From Sandaracinaceae bacterium (GTDB lineage: Bacteria > Myxococcota_A > Polyangia > Polyangiales > Sandaracinaceae), in contig JAHBWG010000072.1 of the NCBI GenBank assembly GCA_019637095.1, forward strand, positions 1 through 50,831: 50,831 nucleotides of DNA. The letters are read 5' to 3'. The position numbers were made by a program, and so were the translations under genes. Under the pieces are notes generated by a model. That model saw only the letters and a list, made by a program, of their open reading frames with translations. It ran no database searches and was not told where the DNA came from. Shown piece after piece: positions 25,125-34,727 of this stretch (its first letter is position 1; every line of letters starts with the position of its first letter).

Positions 25125-25925
25125 ATGGCGCGCCGACTCCTCCACGCCACGGGCGTCTTCGCCGAGCTCCACCGCGCGCGCTTCGGCGAGCGCGTGGACC
25201 TCTCGGACTTCGATCCCTCCGCGCACCCCGAGCCGCGGCTCGCGCTCGCGCGCCGCGTCTGGCAGGAGCGCCTGCGGACGGAGCTGCGCTCGGTGCAGAT
25301 CATGACGCGCTTCCTCACGGAGGTGGTCGGCGCGGGCGACCCGCTCGAGGTCTACGCGGCCGCGCTCGAGCTGGTCGAGGACGAGATCCGGCACGTCGCG
25401 CTGTGCGCCGGCTTGTGCGAGGCGCTCGGCGCGGAGCCGCTCCTGCCCGAGCCGGTCGAGCTGCGCGACCCGCCGAAGTATCTCGAGCAGCCGATGATCG
25501 AGCGCGCGCTCGCGACCGCGATCCAGATGCTCGCGATCAACGAGACGATCTCGGTCGCGTTCATCGAGGACCTCGAGGCCCGCTGCGGGGATCCGGCGGT
25601 GCGGCGCGTGCTCCACGCGACGTGCGCGGACGAGGAGGGCCACCAGGAGCTCGGCTGGAGCTACGTCCGCACGTCGCTGGCGCGCTTCGGCGAGGGGACG
25701 CGTCCGTCGTGGCGCCACCTCGTCGCGTCGACGCTCGCGCCGCACGACGAGAACGCGCGCGCGATCCTCGCCGGGCTCTCGCCGGCGCAGCGCGCGCTCG
25801 AGGCGCACGCCGAGCCGGACCTCGCCGCGCTCGGCCTCTTCTCGCCGGCGCGGCAAGCCCTGGTCTACGAGCGGGTGCGGCGCGAGAAGCTCGAGCCGCG
25901 CCTGCGCGCGCTCGAGCTCCTGTGA
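25125..25925 (+). CDS. Ferritin-like di-iron domain protein
   Basis: A 266-residue all-helical protein with ferritin-like metal motifs: ELVEDEIRHVALC (ExxH), INETISVAFIEDL and CADEEGHQELGW (ExxH). These place the four carboxylates and two histidines of a di-iron site in a four-helix bundle. Substrate or redox role unknown; relatives include uncharacterised myxobacterial ferritin-like proteins and di-iron oxygenases. No signal peptide. ATG at 25125 begins 3 bases after the stop of the CNYGW gene. Confidence 0.8.
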   Translation: MARRLLHATGVFAELHRARFGERVDLSDFDPSAHPEPRLALARRVWQERLRTELRSVQIMTRFLTEVVGAGDPLEVYAAALELVEDEIRHVALCAGLCEALGAEPLLPEPVELRDPPKYLEQPMIERALATAIQMLAINETISVAFIEDLEARCGDPAVRRVLHATCADEEGHQELGWSYVRTSLARFGEGTRPSWRHLVASTLAPHDENARAILAGLSPAQRALEAHAEPDLAALGLFSPARQALVYERVRREKLEPRLRALELL

Positions 25926-25952
25926 GCGCCGGGTCGGCGCGTCAGCGGCGCG

Positions 25953-26810
25953 CTACTTGAGCATCGGCGACTTCGCGCGCATCACGCGGCCGCCGAACAT
26001 CGGGTACTCGGACCACTCGCCGTTCTTGGCCTTGCCGAACTGCAAGAGCGGCAGGACGATCGCCGCGAAGAACAGCAGCGCGTTCAGGATGCCGAGGAAG
26101 CTCACCAGCGAGCCCAGCGTGGGCGAGATCATCCCGAGCCCGAAGGACAGCACGTTGACCACGATCGCGATCGCGAGGTTCGCCCCCCAGAGCACCAGCT
26201 GCGTCTGGAACGCCTGGTTGATGTGGAACTGCGCGAACGGGCTCTTGGGCGACTCCTTGTAGAGCATGTTGCTCACGAAGGCGCCGAGGACACCGCCGAG
26301 ACCGCAGGCCCAGCAGCCGAGGAAGACTCCGCCGGCGGCGAGCAGGTGCGCCATCGACGCGGCCTTCTTCGCCTCTTCGCTGATGGGCTCGTTGCGCGCC
26401 TTGGCCTGCTCGAAGAAGCCCTCGCCGGGCGCCGCCATCTGCGGCGCGCCGCCGAACTGCGGCGCGACGAGCCCGCCGGGGCCGCTCACCGCGCCGGCGA
26501 ACGCGTTGGCCGCGTCGGCGACGCCGCCCGCGACCTGGTGCGCCGCCTGCTCGAACTGCTGCTGCTGCGGCGCGGGTTGGTAAGGCGCGGCCTGCGCCTG
26601 AGGCTGCTGCGGCGCGGCCTGGAACTGCGGCTGCGGCGGCGCGGCCGGCTGCGCGAACGGCGGGTGCGCGCTCAGCGGCTGCCACGCCTGCGCTCCCTCC
26701 GCGCAGATCTGCGCGTTCGGCATGATCTCCCCGCGGCCGATCATGCCGACGATCGTCGGCTCGTCGAAGGGGCCTTCGGCGGTTCCGGTTCGGTTGAGGT
26801 ACCAGCGCAT
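25953..26810 (-). CDS. GYF_2 domain membrane protein with DUF4870-like C-terminus
   Basis: A 285-residue protein. The first 48 residues are a GYF_2 domain (WYLNRTGTAEGPF, then WQPL), a proline-peptide-binding module. A long Gln/Pro/Ala linker follows to about 130. The C-terminal 130 residues have three or four membrane segments (LLAAGGVFLGCWACGLGG, LVLWGANLAIAIVVNVL, ILNALLFFAAIVLPLL) and the FHINQAFQTQ element of DUF4870-like proteins. I infer an inner-membrane protein with a cytoplasmic adaptor domain. It converges with the ferritin-like gene. Confidence 0.85.
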   Translation of the reverse strand: MRWYLNRTGTAEGPFDEPTIVGMIGRGEIMPNAQICAEGAQAWQPLSAHPPFAQPAAPPQPQFQAAPQQPQAQAAPYQPAPQQQQFEQAAHQVAGGVADAANAFAGAVSGPGGLVAPQFGGAPQMAAPGEGFFEQAKARNEPISEEAKKAASMAHLLAAGGVFLGCWACGLGGVLGAFVSNMLYKESPKSPFAQFHINQAFQTQLVLWGANLAIAIVVNVLSFGLGMISPTLGSLVSFLGILNALLFFAAIVLPLLQFGKAKNGEWSEYPMFGGRVMRAKSPMLK

Positions 26811-27069
26811 CGAGTCGTCCTTTCGCGCGGGAGCCTACCACCTCGCGGGGGATTGCAAGCGCCCCGTCGATCTCTTCCGGGCCCGGCGCTACATTGGGGG
26901 CGCCCTCGCTTCGGTGGTGCCCTTGTTCGCAGTCCCTGGTTTTGGTACCGTCCCCAGCTCTCTCCCCCCCTCGAGGCCCCACGTGTGTGCCGCGCAGAAT
27001 CCCCTCGTCCCGAGGACCGTCGAACCGCCACCAGCCGCTCGCCGGGGGAAGCCGCAGGCCTAGCGTCCC

Positions 27070-29223
27070 ATGGTCAGGCTCACCGACATCGTCGAGAAGG
27101 TCACCCGTTACCATCCGGATGCCGATGTCGATCTGATCAACAAGGCCTACGTGTACTCGGCGAAGATGCACGACGGCCAGCTCCGCAAGTCGGGCGACCC
27201 GTACTTCATCCACCCCGTCTCCGTCGCGCACATCATCGCGGACATGCGGCTCGACCCGGCCAGCATCTGCGCCGCGCTGCTGCACGACGTCGTCGAGGAC
27301 ACGCCGGCGACCAACGAGGAGATCGAGGAGCTGTTCGGCAAGGAGATCACCTTCCTCGTCGACGGCGTCACCAAGCTCGGCCAGATCAACTTCACCTCGA
27401 AGGAGGACCAGCAGGCGGAGAGCTTCCGCAAGATGCTCGTCGCGATGGCGGCGGACATCCGCGTCCTGCTCGTCAAGCTCGCGGACCGGCTCGACAACAT
27501 GCGGACCCTCGAGCACATGCGCGAGGACAAGCAGGAGCGCATCGCGCAGGAGACGCTCGACATCTACGCGCCGCTCGCGGGCCGCCTCGGGATCTACTGG
27601 CTCAAGAGCGAGCTCGAGGACCTCTCGTTCAAGTACCTCCACCCGGAGACCTACGCGGAGATCGCGCGCAAGAGCAAGCGGCTCGCGAAGGACCGCGACA
27701 AGTACATCACCGACGTCACGCGGCGCCTCAAGGCGATGCTGATCGAGCGCGGCTTCGCCGTCGACGTCGGCGGGCGCATCAAGCACCGCTACTCGATCTG
27801 GCGCAAGATGCGCACGAACAACTGCGAGTTCGAGCAGGTCCACGACTACGTCGCGTTCCGCGTGATCATGGAGAACGTGGCCGACTGCTACGCGGCGCTC
27901 GGCGTCGTGCACTCGCAGTGGACGCCGATCCCGGGGCGCTTCAAGGATTACATCGCGCTGCCCAAGCCGAACATGTACCAGTCGCTCCACACGACGGTCA
28001 TCGGCCCGGGGCAGCGGCGCATCGAGGTGCAGATCCGCACCCAGGACATGCACCGCACCGCGGAGCTCGGCATCGCGGCGCACTGGAAGTACAAGTCGCG
28101 CACCGGCGGGCTCGACGCGAAGGACGCCGCGCAGTTCGCGTGGCTGCGCCAGCTGATGGAGTTCCAGAAGGAGGTCGCCGATCCCGCCGAGTTCCTCGAC
28201 TCGGTGAAGGTCGACCTCTTCTCCGACGAGGTCTACGTCTTCACGCCGCGCGGCGAGCTGAAGGTCTTCCCGCGCGGCGCGACGCCGATCGACTTCGCGT
28301 ACTCGATCCACTCCGAGGTCGGCGAGCACTGCGCGGGCGCGCGCGTCAACGGCGCCATCGTGCCGCTGCGCTACAAGCTCAAGAACGGCGACACGCTCGA
28401 GATCATCACGAGCCCGCAGCAGCAGCCGAGCAAGGACTGGCTCGAGTTCGTCGCGACCGCGCGCGCGCGCTCGCGCATCCGCACGCACATCCGCGCCGAG
28501 GAGCGCAAGGGCGCCGTCAAGCTCGGCCGCGAGCTGATCGAGCGCGCGTTCCACAAGAAGGACCACTCCTTCTCGCGCTGGCTCAAGAGCAAGGGCGACC
28601 ACGAGGCGGTCCTCAAGAAGTTCAAGGTCTCGGCGCTCGAGGAGCTCTTCGCGCAGGTGGGCTACGGCCGCGTGAGCGCCACCGAGGTGTACGAGGGCGC
28701 CGTCGCCGCGAAGGACCCTGCCGCGCGCGAGGACCTGCGCCCGAGCTTCTTCGAGAAGACGGTCCGCAAGGTCACCGGCAAGGACGGCCACGAGGGCATC
28801 CGCATCGACGACGTCGACGACGTGCTCGTGCGCTTCGCGCAGTGCTGCAACCCGCTGCCCGGCGACGCGATCACCGGCTGGATCACGCGCGGCCGTGGCG
28901 TGAGCGTGCACCGCCGCGAGTGCCCCAAGGCGATGGAGCTCGACCCCAACCGTCGCATCGACGTGAGCTGGTCGGACGCGGTCAAGGTGGACCGGCCCGT
29001 CTCGCTGCGCGTCGCGACCGCGGACCGGCCGGGCATCCTCGCGAACGTGAGCGCCGCCTTCACCGAGAGCGGCGTGAACATCCGCGAGGCCAACTGCCGC
29101 GTCGAGACGGACGGCAGCGCCGTGAACCTCTTCCAGTTCACCGTCAGCGACGTCGCGAAGCTCCGCACGCTGATGCGCAAGATCTCGCAGATCGACGGGG
29201 TCTACGAGGTCCAGCGCACCTGA
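27070..29223 (+). CDS. Bifunctional (p)ppGpp synthetase/hydrolase RelA/SpoT
   Basis: A full-length 717-residue Rel/Spo protein. The hydrolase domain has HD at 72-73 and ED at 76-77 (HDVVEDT), so hydrolysis should be active. The synthetase domain contains GRFKDYIALPKPNMYQSLHT. TGS (about 390-450, TPIDFAYSIHSEVG) and a C-terminal ACT domain (about 645-717, RPGILANVSAAF) complete the standard layout. It makes and degrades the stringent-response alarmone; in myxobacteria this triggers starvation development. No second rel gene is in the window. The 259-base upstream gap holds no promoter I can defend. Confidence 0.96.
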   Translation: MVRLTDIVEKVTRYHPDADVDLINKAYVYSAKMHDGQLRKSGDPYFIHPVSVAHIIADMRLDPASICAALLHDVVEDTPATNEEIEELFGKEITFLVDGVTKLGQINFTSKEDQQAESFRKMLVAMAADIRVLLVKLADRLDNMRTLEHMREDKQERIAQETLDIYAPLAGRLGIYWLKSELEDLSFKYLHPETYAEIARKSKRLAKDRDKYITDVTRRLKAMLIERGFAVDVGGRIKHRYSIWRKMRTNNCEFEQVHDYVAFRVIMENVADCYAALGVVHSQWTPIPGRFKDYIALPKPNMYQSLHTTVIGPGQRRIEVQIRTQDMHRTAELGIAAHWKYKSRTGGLDAKDAAQFAWLRQLMEFQKEVADPAEFLDSVKVDLFSDEVYVFTPRGELKVFPRGATPIDFAYSIHSEVGEHCAGARVNGAIVPLRYKLKNGDTLEIITSPQQQPSKDWLEFVATARARSRIRTHIRAEERKGAVKLGRELIERAFHKKDHSFSRWLKSKGDHEAVLKKFKVSALEELFAQVGYGRVSATEVYEGAVAAKDPAAREDLRPSFFEKTVRKVTGKDGHEGIRIDDVDDVLVRFAQCCNPLPGDAITGWITRGRGVSVHRRECPKAMELDPNRRIDVSWSDAVKVDRPVSLRVATADRPGILANVSAAFTESGVNIREANCRVETDGSAVNLFQFTVSDVAKLRTLMRKISQIDGVYEVQRT

Positions 29224-29325
29224 GCCGCCTGGAGGGGCCGCTCCGAGACGCCAGGGTTCGGGCGCGAGCGGGTTGTCGTCGCGTTGCGTATGGCCGGCGC
29301 GGGCGCGCGCCGCCTACCGTGGGCC

Positions 29326-32196
29326 ATGCGGTTCGGGCGCGCGTGCGCGGGTTGGCTCTCGGGGCTGGTGGGGATCGTCGCGCTGGGGTGCTCGCCCGGC
29401 GACGGGGCGGAGACGAGCACGCGCGCGGCGATCGTGGGCGGGCTCGCCGACGAGGTCCCCGAGCTGTATCCCGGGGTCGTCGCGCTCGTCGGCAGCGACG
29501 CCCCGGACACGCCGTTCTGCACCGGGACCCTGATCGCGGCCGACGGGGCGAGCCGGCGCGGGGTCGTCCTGACCGCCGCGCACTGCGTGGCCCCGACGGT
29601 CTACGCGGGCTTCACGCTCCGTCGCTCGATGGCGCCGAGCGACGTGCAGGTGGCGGTCGGCGCGCGGCCCGCGACGGGCCGGCTCCTGACCGTGCGGGAG
29701 ATCCACTACGCGCCCGATGCCGCGAACTGGACGCGCCCCGAGGACGCGCGGTGGGAGGACTACGGGATCGCCGCAGACGACGTGGCCGTGCTGGTCGTCG
29801 AGGGCGTCACCCTCGCGGACGAGGCGCTGGTGATCCCGCTGCTGGGTCGCGGCGAGCCCGCACCGAGCGCTGGCGACGCGGGCGTGATCGTCGGCTTCGG
29901 CGCGACCAACGCGATCCCGACGGCGCCCGCCATGGTGCGGCAGCGCCTCGCGACGAGGATCGAGCACGTGATCGACGCGCCGGGCGCGTTCGTGCTCCCC
30001 TCCGGCGCGTGCTTCGGCGACAGCGGCGGCCCGCTGGTCGTGCTCGCGCTCGACGGGAGCCCGCGCGTCGTGGGCGTCTCCTCGTCGATCGGCGTATCGA
30101 ACCCGGACGCGCAGTGTGACGCGCGCACCATCGCCATCTACGTCGCGGTGACGTCGGTGCTCGCGTCGCTGATCGAGCCGGTGCTCGCGGGCGACCCGCC
30201 GGATCCGCCGCGGAGCTGCCGCGCGTGCGAGGTCTCCGCCGTCGCGCCGGGTGCACCGTGCGGAGGCGCGCCGACCGACGCCGAGCAGCGGTTCGCGCAA
30301 TGCGTCCAGCGCGCGGGGCCGCGCGCGTGCGCGATCGAGGAGCCGGCGGGCGCGGCGGCGGCAGAGGCCCACGCGTCGTGCATCGAGGCCCAGTGTCCGA
30401 GCTGTGGTGCGGCGGCGCGCGCGCTGCCGATGTGCGGCGCCGCTTCGGGCGTCGAGGCGTGCGACGCCTGCCTCTTCGCGAGCTGCTGTGAGGCGTTCCG
30501 CGCGTGCGCGAACGACCTGGGGTGCCGCGTCTGCCTCGACGACTTCGTCGACGGGTGCGCGCGCCTCCCAGCGTACGTCGACGCGATGGCGTGTGCGCAG
30601 GCCGACTGCGCCGGTCCCTGCGCGCACTCGCTCGCCGGCCACCCGCCGACCAGCCCGTTCGACGCCGGCGTGTTCGACCCCGGATCGATCGAGACCCCGG
30701 TGCGAGACGACGACGTCGAGATCGTGCCCTTCGGCACGCTGCGCGGCCGCCGCGCCGAGGCTGGCGACGAGTTCGGCTCCTGCGTCGCGTTCTCCGACCG
30801 TGGTGAGCGCTTGATCGTCGGGGCGATCGAGGGCCCCGTCGCCGCGCTCGGGCGGATCGAGATCTTCGAGCCCAACGCCACGACCTACGGCCACGTCGAG
30901 ACGCTGGTGGCGGGCGACCCTCAGGCGGGCGTGGGCGGGTTCGCGGCGATCAGCGGCGACGGCCTGCGCGTCGCGTTCGCCGCGCGCCTGGCGCGCCGCG
31001 TCCACGTGTACGGTCGCGGCGGCGGGTCTTGGCGCGAGGAGGCGCGGCTCGTCCCCGACGTCCCCTCGTCGGACTTCTTCGGGCGCGGGATCGCGTTCGA
31101 CCGCGAGGGGCGCGTGCTCGCCCTCGGCGCGCCGTACGAGTCGCCGGCGGACGCGGTGCAGGCGGGCGCCGTCTACCTCTTCGAGCGGATCGGCGCCTCG
31201 TGGGAGCGCGTCGCGAGCGCGCGCGTGGAGCCCTCCACCAGCGCCGATCGTTTCGGCTGGACGCTCGCGCTGACCGACGACGGGCGCCGCGTGCTCGCGA
31301 GCGTCCCGCGGCGCGAGAGCTCGAACGGCCTCAACGCCGGCGCGATCGTGGAGCTCGAGCGCGGCGCGGGAGGGTTCGGCGCGCCGCGCGCGTCGACGGT
31401 CGACGACGGGCTGTCCCTCGATCAGCTCGGCTTCTGGCTGAGCGCCAGCCGCGACGGGTCTCGCGCCGTCGTGTCGGTCAACCAGCCGCGCCCGGAGGCC
31501 GGCGTCCGTCGGAGCCGCGTCTATCTCCTCGAGCGCGGCGCCGACGGGACCTCGCGGTTTCGCCCGCTGCGCGCGCCGCCCGGCGCGGCGGCGGTCGGGA
31601 GCTTCTGGTCGCCGGCTCCGACGATCAGCGGCGACGGCGCGCGGATCTTCACCCAGACGCGGGTCAGCGTGTCCGCTCGAACGGAGTTCTTCGTGCACCT
31701 CCACGAGGAGCGTGGCGGTGAGCTCGTCGAGGTCGCGCGTCTGCGCCTCGGATCGCCGCGCGGCTTCAACCTCGCGCTCGCGACGACCTTCGACGGCTCC
31801 CTCCTCGCGGTCGGCCAGCGCGACGCCGAGGGGCGCGCGGCGGGCTCGGGCATCGTGCACCTCTACCGCGTCGGCCGACCGCGCGGTGGCGCGTGCGACG
31901 ACTCGAGCGCCTGCGCGACCGGCTTCTGCGCGGACGGCGTCTGCTGCGACAGCGCGTGCGCCGAGCCCGATCGCGCGTGCTCGGCGGCGATCACCGGCGG
32001 CGTGGACGGCGTGTGCATGGCGCGCCCCGGGCTCGACGCCGGGGTCGAGCCCCCCGACGCCGGGCCGCCTCCTCCCATGGAGGACGGGGGCTGCGACTGC
32101 CGCGCGGGCGCCTCTCGCGCGCCTCGCGGCGCGCGCTTCGCGGGGCTCGCCCTCGCGCTCGCGGCGTGCGTCCGTCGCCGCCGCGCCCGGGCCTGA
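29326..32196 (+). CDS. Secreted trypsin-like protease fused to FG-GAP repeats, MYXO-CTERM-like tail
   Basis: A 956-residue exported protein. ATG at 29326 gives lipobox ALGC (Cys22). A trypsin (S1) domain follows with activation site AAIVGG (35-39) and triad His86 (TAAHC), Asp152 (DDVAVL) and Ser233 (GDSGGP). A cysteine-rich middle (about 300-440) leads to at least four FG-GAP-like beta-propeller repeats, for example FFGRGIAFDREG and RFGWTLALTDDG. Near the end are a Cys-rich piece, a DAG/Pro linker, CDC, a short hydrophobic segment and RRRRAR, like MYXO-CTERM anchors. Having both a lipobox and a C-terminal anchor is odd. Confidence 0.88.
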   Translation: MRFGRACAGWLSGLVGIVALGCSPGDGAETSTRAAIVGGLADEVPELYPGVVALVGSDAPDTPFCTGTLIAADGASRRGVVLTAAHCVAPTVYAGFTLRRSMAPSDVQVAVGARPATGRLLTVREIHYAPDAANWTRPEDARWEDYGIAADDVAVLVVEGVTLADEALVIPLLGRGEPAPSAGDAGVIVGFGATNAIPTAPAMVRQRLATRIEHVIDAPGAFVLPSGACFGDSGGPLVVLALDGSPRVVGVSSSIGVSNPDAQCDARTIAIYVAVTSVLASLIEPVLAGDPPDPPRSCRACEVSAVAPGAPCGGAPTDAEQRFAQCVQRAGPRACAIEEPAGAAAAEAHASCIEAQCPSCGAAARALPMCGAASGVEACDACLFASCCEAFRACANDLGCRVCLDDFVDGCARLPAYVDAMACAQADCAGPCAHSLAGHPPTSPFDAGVFDPGSIETPVRDDDVEIVPFGTLRGRRAEAGDEFGSCVAFSDRGERLIVGAIEGPVAALGRIEIFEPNATTYGHVETLVAGDPQAGVGGFAAISGDGLRVAFAARLARRVHVYGRGGGSWREEARLVPDVPSSDFFGRGIAFDREGRVLALGAPYESPADAVQAGAVYLFERIGASWERVASARVEPSTSADRFGWTLALTDDGRRVLASVPRRESSNGLNAGAIVELERGAGGFGAPRASTVDDGLSLDQLGFWLSASRDGSRAVVSVNQPRPEAGVRRSRVYLLERGADGTSRFRPLRAPPGAAAVGSFWSPAPTISGDGARIFTQTRVSVSARTEFFVHLHEERGGELVEVARLRLGSPRGFNLALATTFDGSLLAVGQRDAEGRAAGSGIVHLYRVGRPRGGACDDSSACATGFCADGVCCDSACAEPDRACSAAITGGVDGVCMARPGLDAGVEPPDAGPPPPMEDGGCDCRAGASRAPRGARFAGLALALAACVRRRRARA

Positions 32197-32208
32197 TACG
32201 CTGTCGGC

Positions 32209-33159
32209 GTGCGCCGGCTCCTCGCGATCCTCTGGCTCCTCGCACCGGTGAGCGCGCACGCGCAGCCCGAGCCGATCGCCATCGAGCACGGCTTCACGCC
32301 GGACCCGGCGCGGCAGACCGGCCGCACCGCGGGGGCGCTCGCGCTCTCGACGCGCGCGCCCTCGTGCCGCGGCTACGCGGGGGAGGCGCCCGATCACCTC
32401 CTCGAGCTGCGCGAGGACTTCGCGTTCCTGCGCTTCTTCGTGCTCGCCGCGCAGGACGTGACGCTCGCGGTGCGCGCGCCCGACGGCGGCTGGCGCTGCG
32501 TGAGCGCGCGGGGCGAGGTCGCGGCGCTGCAGGAGGGCCGCTTCGCCGCCGGCCGCTACGAGGTGTTCGTCGGCGGTCCCACGCAAGGCGAGCGCGTGTT
32601 CTACGAGCTCGTCGTCACCGAGTTCCGCAGCGTGGGCCCGCGCGAAGAGCGCGAGGCCGCGACGTCGAGCGCGCGCGCGGAGGTCGGCCTCGAGGTCGAG
32701 CGGCCCGAGGGGACCGGGCGGGACCGCCGCATCCGCCGGGGCTTCTTGCCCGATCCGATCGAGGACCGCGGCGCGGCCGGCGGCGCCATCGACGCGCGCG
32801 CGCTCGGCGCGAGCTGCCGCGGCTTCGTCGCCGCGGGGCCGACGCACGTCCTGACCCTGCGCGACGAGTTCGACTACCTGCGCGTGCAGCTCGGCGGCGC
32901 GCCCGGCCTCGCCACCCTCGTGCTGCGCACCCCGGGAGGCCGCTACCTCTGCTCGGCGCCCGAGCAGGGCAACGCGTTCATCGACCAGGACGTCTGGCCC
33001 GAGGGCGTCTACCGCATCTGGGTCGGCGCGAGCGTGGCCGACGCGCAGGTGAGCTACCGCATCTGCTACACCGAGGCGCGCCTCTCCGAGGCCGCCGCGA
33101 CCTGCGGTCGCGACCTCGCGCCCGGCGAGGCGCCGCCGCCCCCGCGCGAGTACGATTGA
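32209..33159 (+). CDS. Secreted protein with a duplicated domain
   Basis: A 316-residue exported protein; GTG at 32209, signal peptide ending AHA before QPE. Two copies of one domain of about 115 residues are visible (about 27-140 and 185-297). Both begin GFxPDP, share SCRGF/Y, HxLxLRxxFxxLR and a closing YRIWVG/YEVFVG then YEL/YRI. Each copy has two cysteines at matching places. The fold looks like a beta-sandwich of the bacterial pre-peptidase C-terminal type, but I cannot confirm that. It starts 12 bases after the protease gene and may be its partner. Confidence 0.75.
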   Translation: MRRLLAILWLLAPVSAHAQPEPIAIEHGFTPDPARQTGRTAGALALSTRAPSCRGYAGEAPDHLLELREDFAFLRFFVLAAQDVTLAVRAPDGGWRCVSARGEVAALQEGRFAAGRYEVFVGGPTQGERVFYELVVTEFRSVGPREEREAATSSARAEVGLEVERPEGTGRDRRIRRGFLPDPIEDRGAAGGAIDARALGASCRGFVAAGPTHVLTLRDEFDYLRVQLGGAPGLATLVLRTPGGRYLCSAPEQGNAFIDQDVWPEGVYRIWVGASVADAQVSYRICYTEARLSEAAATCGRDLAPGEAPPPPREYD

Positions 33160-33235
33160 GCCCGCGCGTCGGTTGGACTCGACCCGACGCGCATGGCAGA
33201 TCGATGGCTTCGGCTCTTTCGCAGCGAGGCCTCCA

Positions 33236-34720
33236 GTGACCCAGCTCGTGAACCTCCCCAAGGCGCTCATCGTCGGCAAGAACCTCATCGGCGGCGAGTG
33301 GCAGGACCCCTCGAACGGCGCGCGCATCGACGTCGTCAGCCCGTACACCGGCGAGGCCATCGGGACGGTGCCCATGTCCGGCGCCTCCGACGTCGACCGC
33401 GCCGTCGAGGCCGCCAAGAAGGCGCAGAGGGCGTGGGGAGCGACGCCGATCCGCGAGCGCACCGAGGTGCTCTTCCGCTTCCGGCAGCGCTTGCTCGAGC
33501 ACATCGACGAGGTCTCGCACCTCGCCGCCGCCGAGTGCGGCAAGACCGTCGGCGAGGCGAGGGCGGGCGTGCTCAAGGGCGTCGAGATCATCGAGTTCGC
33601 GGCGAGCCTCCAGAACATGGACGACGGCGCCGTCCTCGAGGTCAGCCGCGGCGTGACGTGCGAGACGCGCCGCGAGCCGCTCGGCGTCGTCGCCGGCATC
33701 GCGCCCTTCAACTTCCCGGCGATGGTCCCGATGTGGATGTTCCCGATCGCGCTCACGCTCGGGAACGCGTTCGTGCTCAAGCCGTCGGAGAAGGTCCCGC
33801 TCACGTCGGACGTCCTCGGGCGCCTCTTGCTCGAGGCGGGCTACCCGCCCGGCGTCTTCTCGATCGTCCACGGCGGCCGCGAGGTCGTGGAGGCGTTCTG
33901 CGACCACCCGGGCATCGAGGCGGTCGGCTTCGTCGGCTCCACGCCGGTCGCCAAGGCCGTCTACACGCGGGCCAGCGCGGCGGGCAAGCGCGCGCTCGCC
34001 CTCGGCGGCGCGAAGAACCACTTCATCGTCGTGCCCGACGCGGACCCGGAGATCACCGTCGACGGCGTCGTGCGCTCGTTCACCGGCTGCGCCGGCCAGC
34101 GCTGCATGGCCGCGAGCCTCATGGTCGCCGTCGGCGACTGCGACGCGCTGATCCAGAAGATCGCGGCGCACACCAGGTCGCTCGTGCTCGGCGTCGACAT
34201 GGGCGCGATCATCGAGAAGCCCGCGCACGATCGGCTGCGCGCGGACCTCGAGCAGGCGGTGCGCGACGGCGCGAAGCTCCTCGTCGACGGCCGCGGCGTG
34301 CCCGCGCCCGAGGGGTACGAGGGCGGCTACTGGCTCGCGCCGAGCATCATCGACGGCGCGACCTTCGACATGGAGTGCGCCAACCGCGAGCTCTTCGGGC
34401 CGATCCTCTCGATCGTGCACGTGAGCACCCTCGACGAGGCGATCGCGCTCCAGAGCAAGTCGCCTTACGGCAACGCGTACAGCGTGTTCACGACGCGCGG
34501 CGCGACCGCCCGCTACGTGATCGAGCGCGCCGAGGCGACGATGGTCGGCGTGAACGTCGGCGTCCCGGTCCCGCGCGAGCCGTTCAGCTTCGGCGGCGCG
34601 AAGGCGAGCAAGTTCGGCAGCCACGACATGACCGGCTGGGGCGGCGTGGAGCTCTGGAGCAAGCAAAAGAAGATCACCAGCAAGTGGTCGCTCCAGCCCG
34701 ACGTGACCTGGATGAGCTGA
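33236..34720 (+). CDS. mmsA: Methylmalonate-semialdehyde dehydrogenase (CoA-acylating)
   Basis: A 494-residue aldehyde dehydrogenase. Cys290 in GQRCMAAS is the nucleophile. LGGAKNH (256-262), with Asn where other ALDHs have the general-base Glu, and PFNFPAMVPMWMFP (157-170) are signatures of the CoA-acylating MMSDH/IolA subfamily, which converts methylmalonate or malonate semialdehyde to propionyl- or acetyl-CoA in valine and inositol breakdown. GTG at 33236 is preferred over an upstream TTG because homologues begin near this point. No other valine or inositol genes are adjacent. Confidence 0.92.
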   Translation: MTQLVNLPKALIVGKNLIGGEWQDPSNGARIDVVSPYTGEAIGTVPMSGASDVDRAVEAAKKAQRAWGATPIRERTEVLFRFRQRLLEHIDEVSHLAAAECGKTVGEARAGVLKGVEIIEFAASLQNMDDGAVLEVSRGVTCETRREPLGVVAGIAPFNFPAMVPMWMFPIALTLGNAFVLKPSEKVPLTSDVLGRLLLEAGYPPGVFSIVHGGREVVEAFCDHPGIEAVGFVGSTPVAKAVYTRASAAGKRALALGGAKNHFIVVPDADPEITVDGVVRSFTGCAGQRCMAASLMVAVGDCDALIQKIAAHTRSLVLGVDMGAIIEKPAHDRLRADLEQAVRDGAKLLVDGRGVPAPEGYEGGYWLAPSIIDGATFDMECANRELFGPILSIVHVSTLDEAIALQSKSPYGNAYSVFTTRGATARYVIERAEATMVGVNVGVPVPREPFSFGGAKASKFGSHDMTGWGGVELWSKQKKITSKWSLQPDVTWMS

Positions 34721-34727
34721 GCTTGCT

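Noticed and set aside
26223-30119. A 1298-codon plus-strand frame across the GYF protein and relA
   Set aside because: Out of frame with relA, which has all catalytic motifs; the composition is typical shadow sequence.
29314-33804. A 1496-codon open frame on the minus strand opposite the protease, twin-domain and mmsA genes
   Set aside because: Arg/Ala/Asp-rich composition with no motif. It exists because high GC removes stop codons; the opposite strand encodes clear families.
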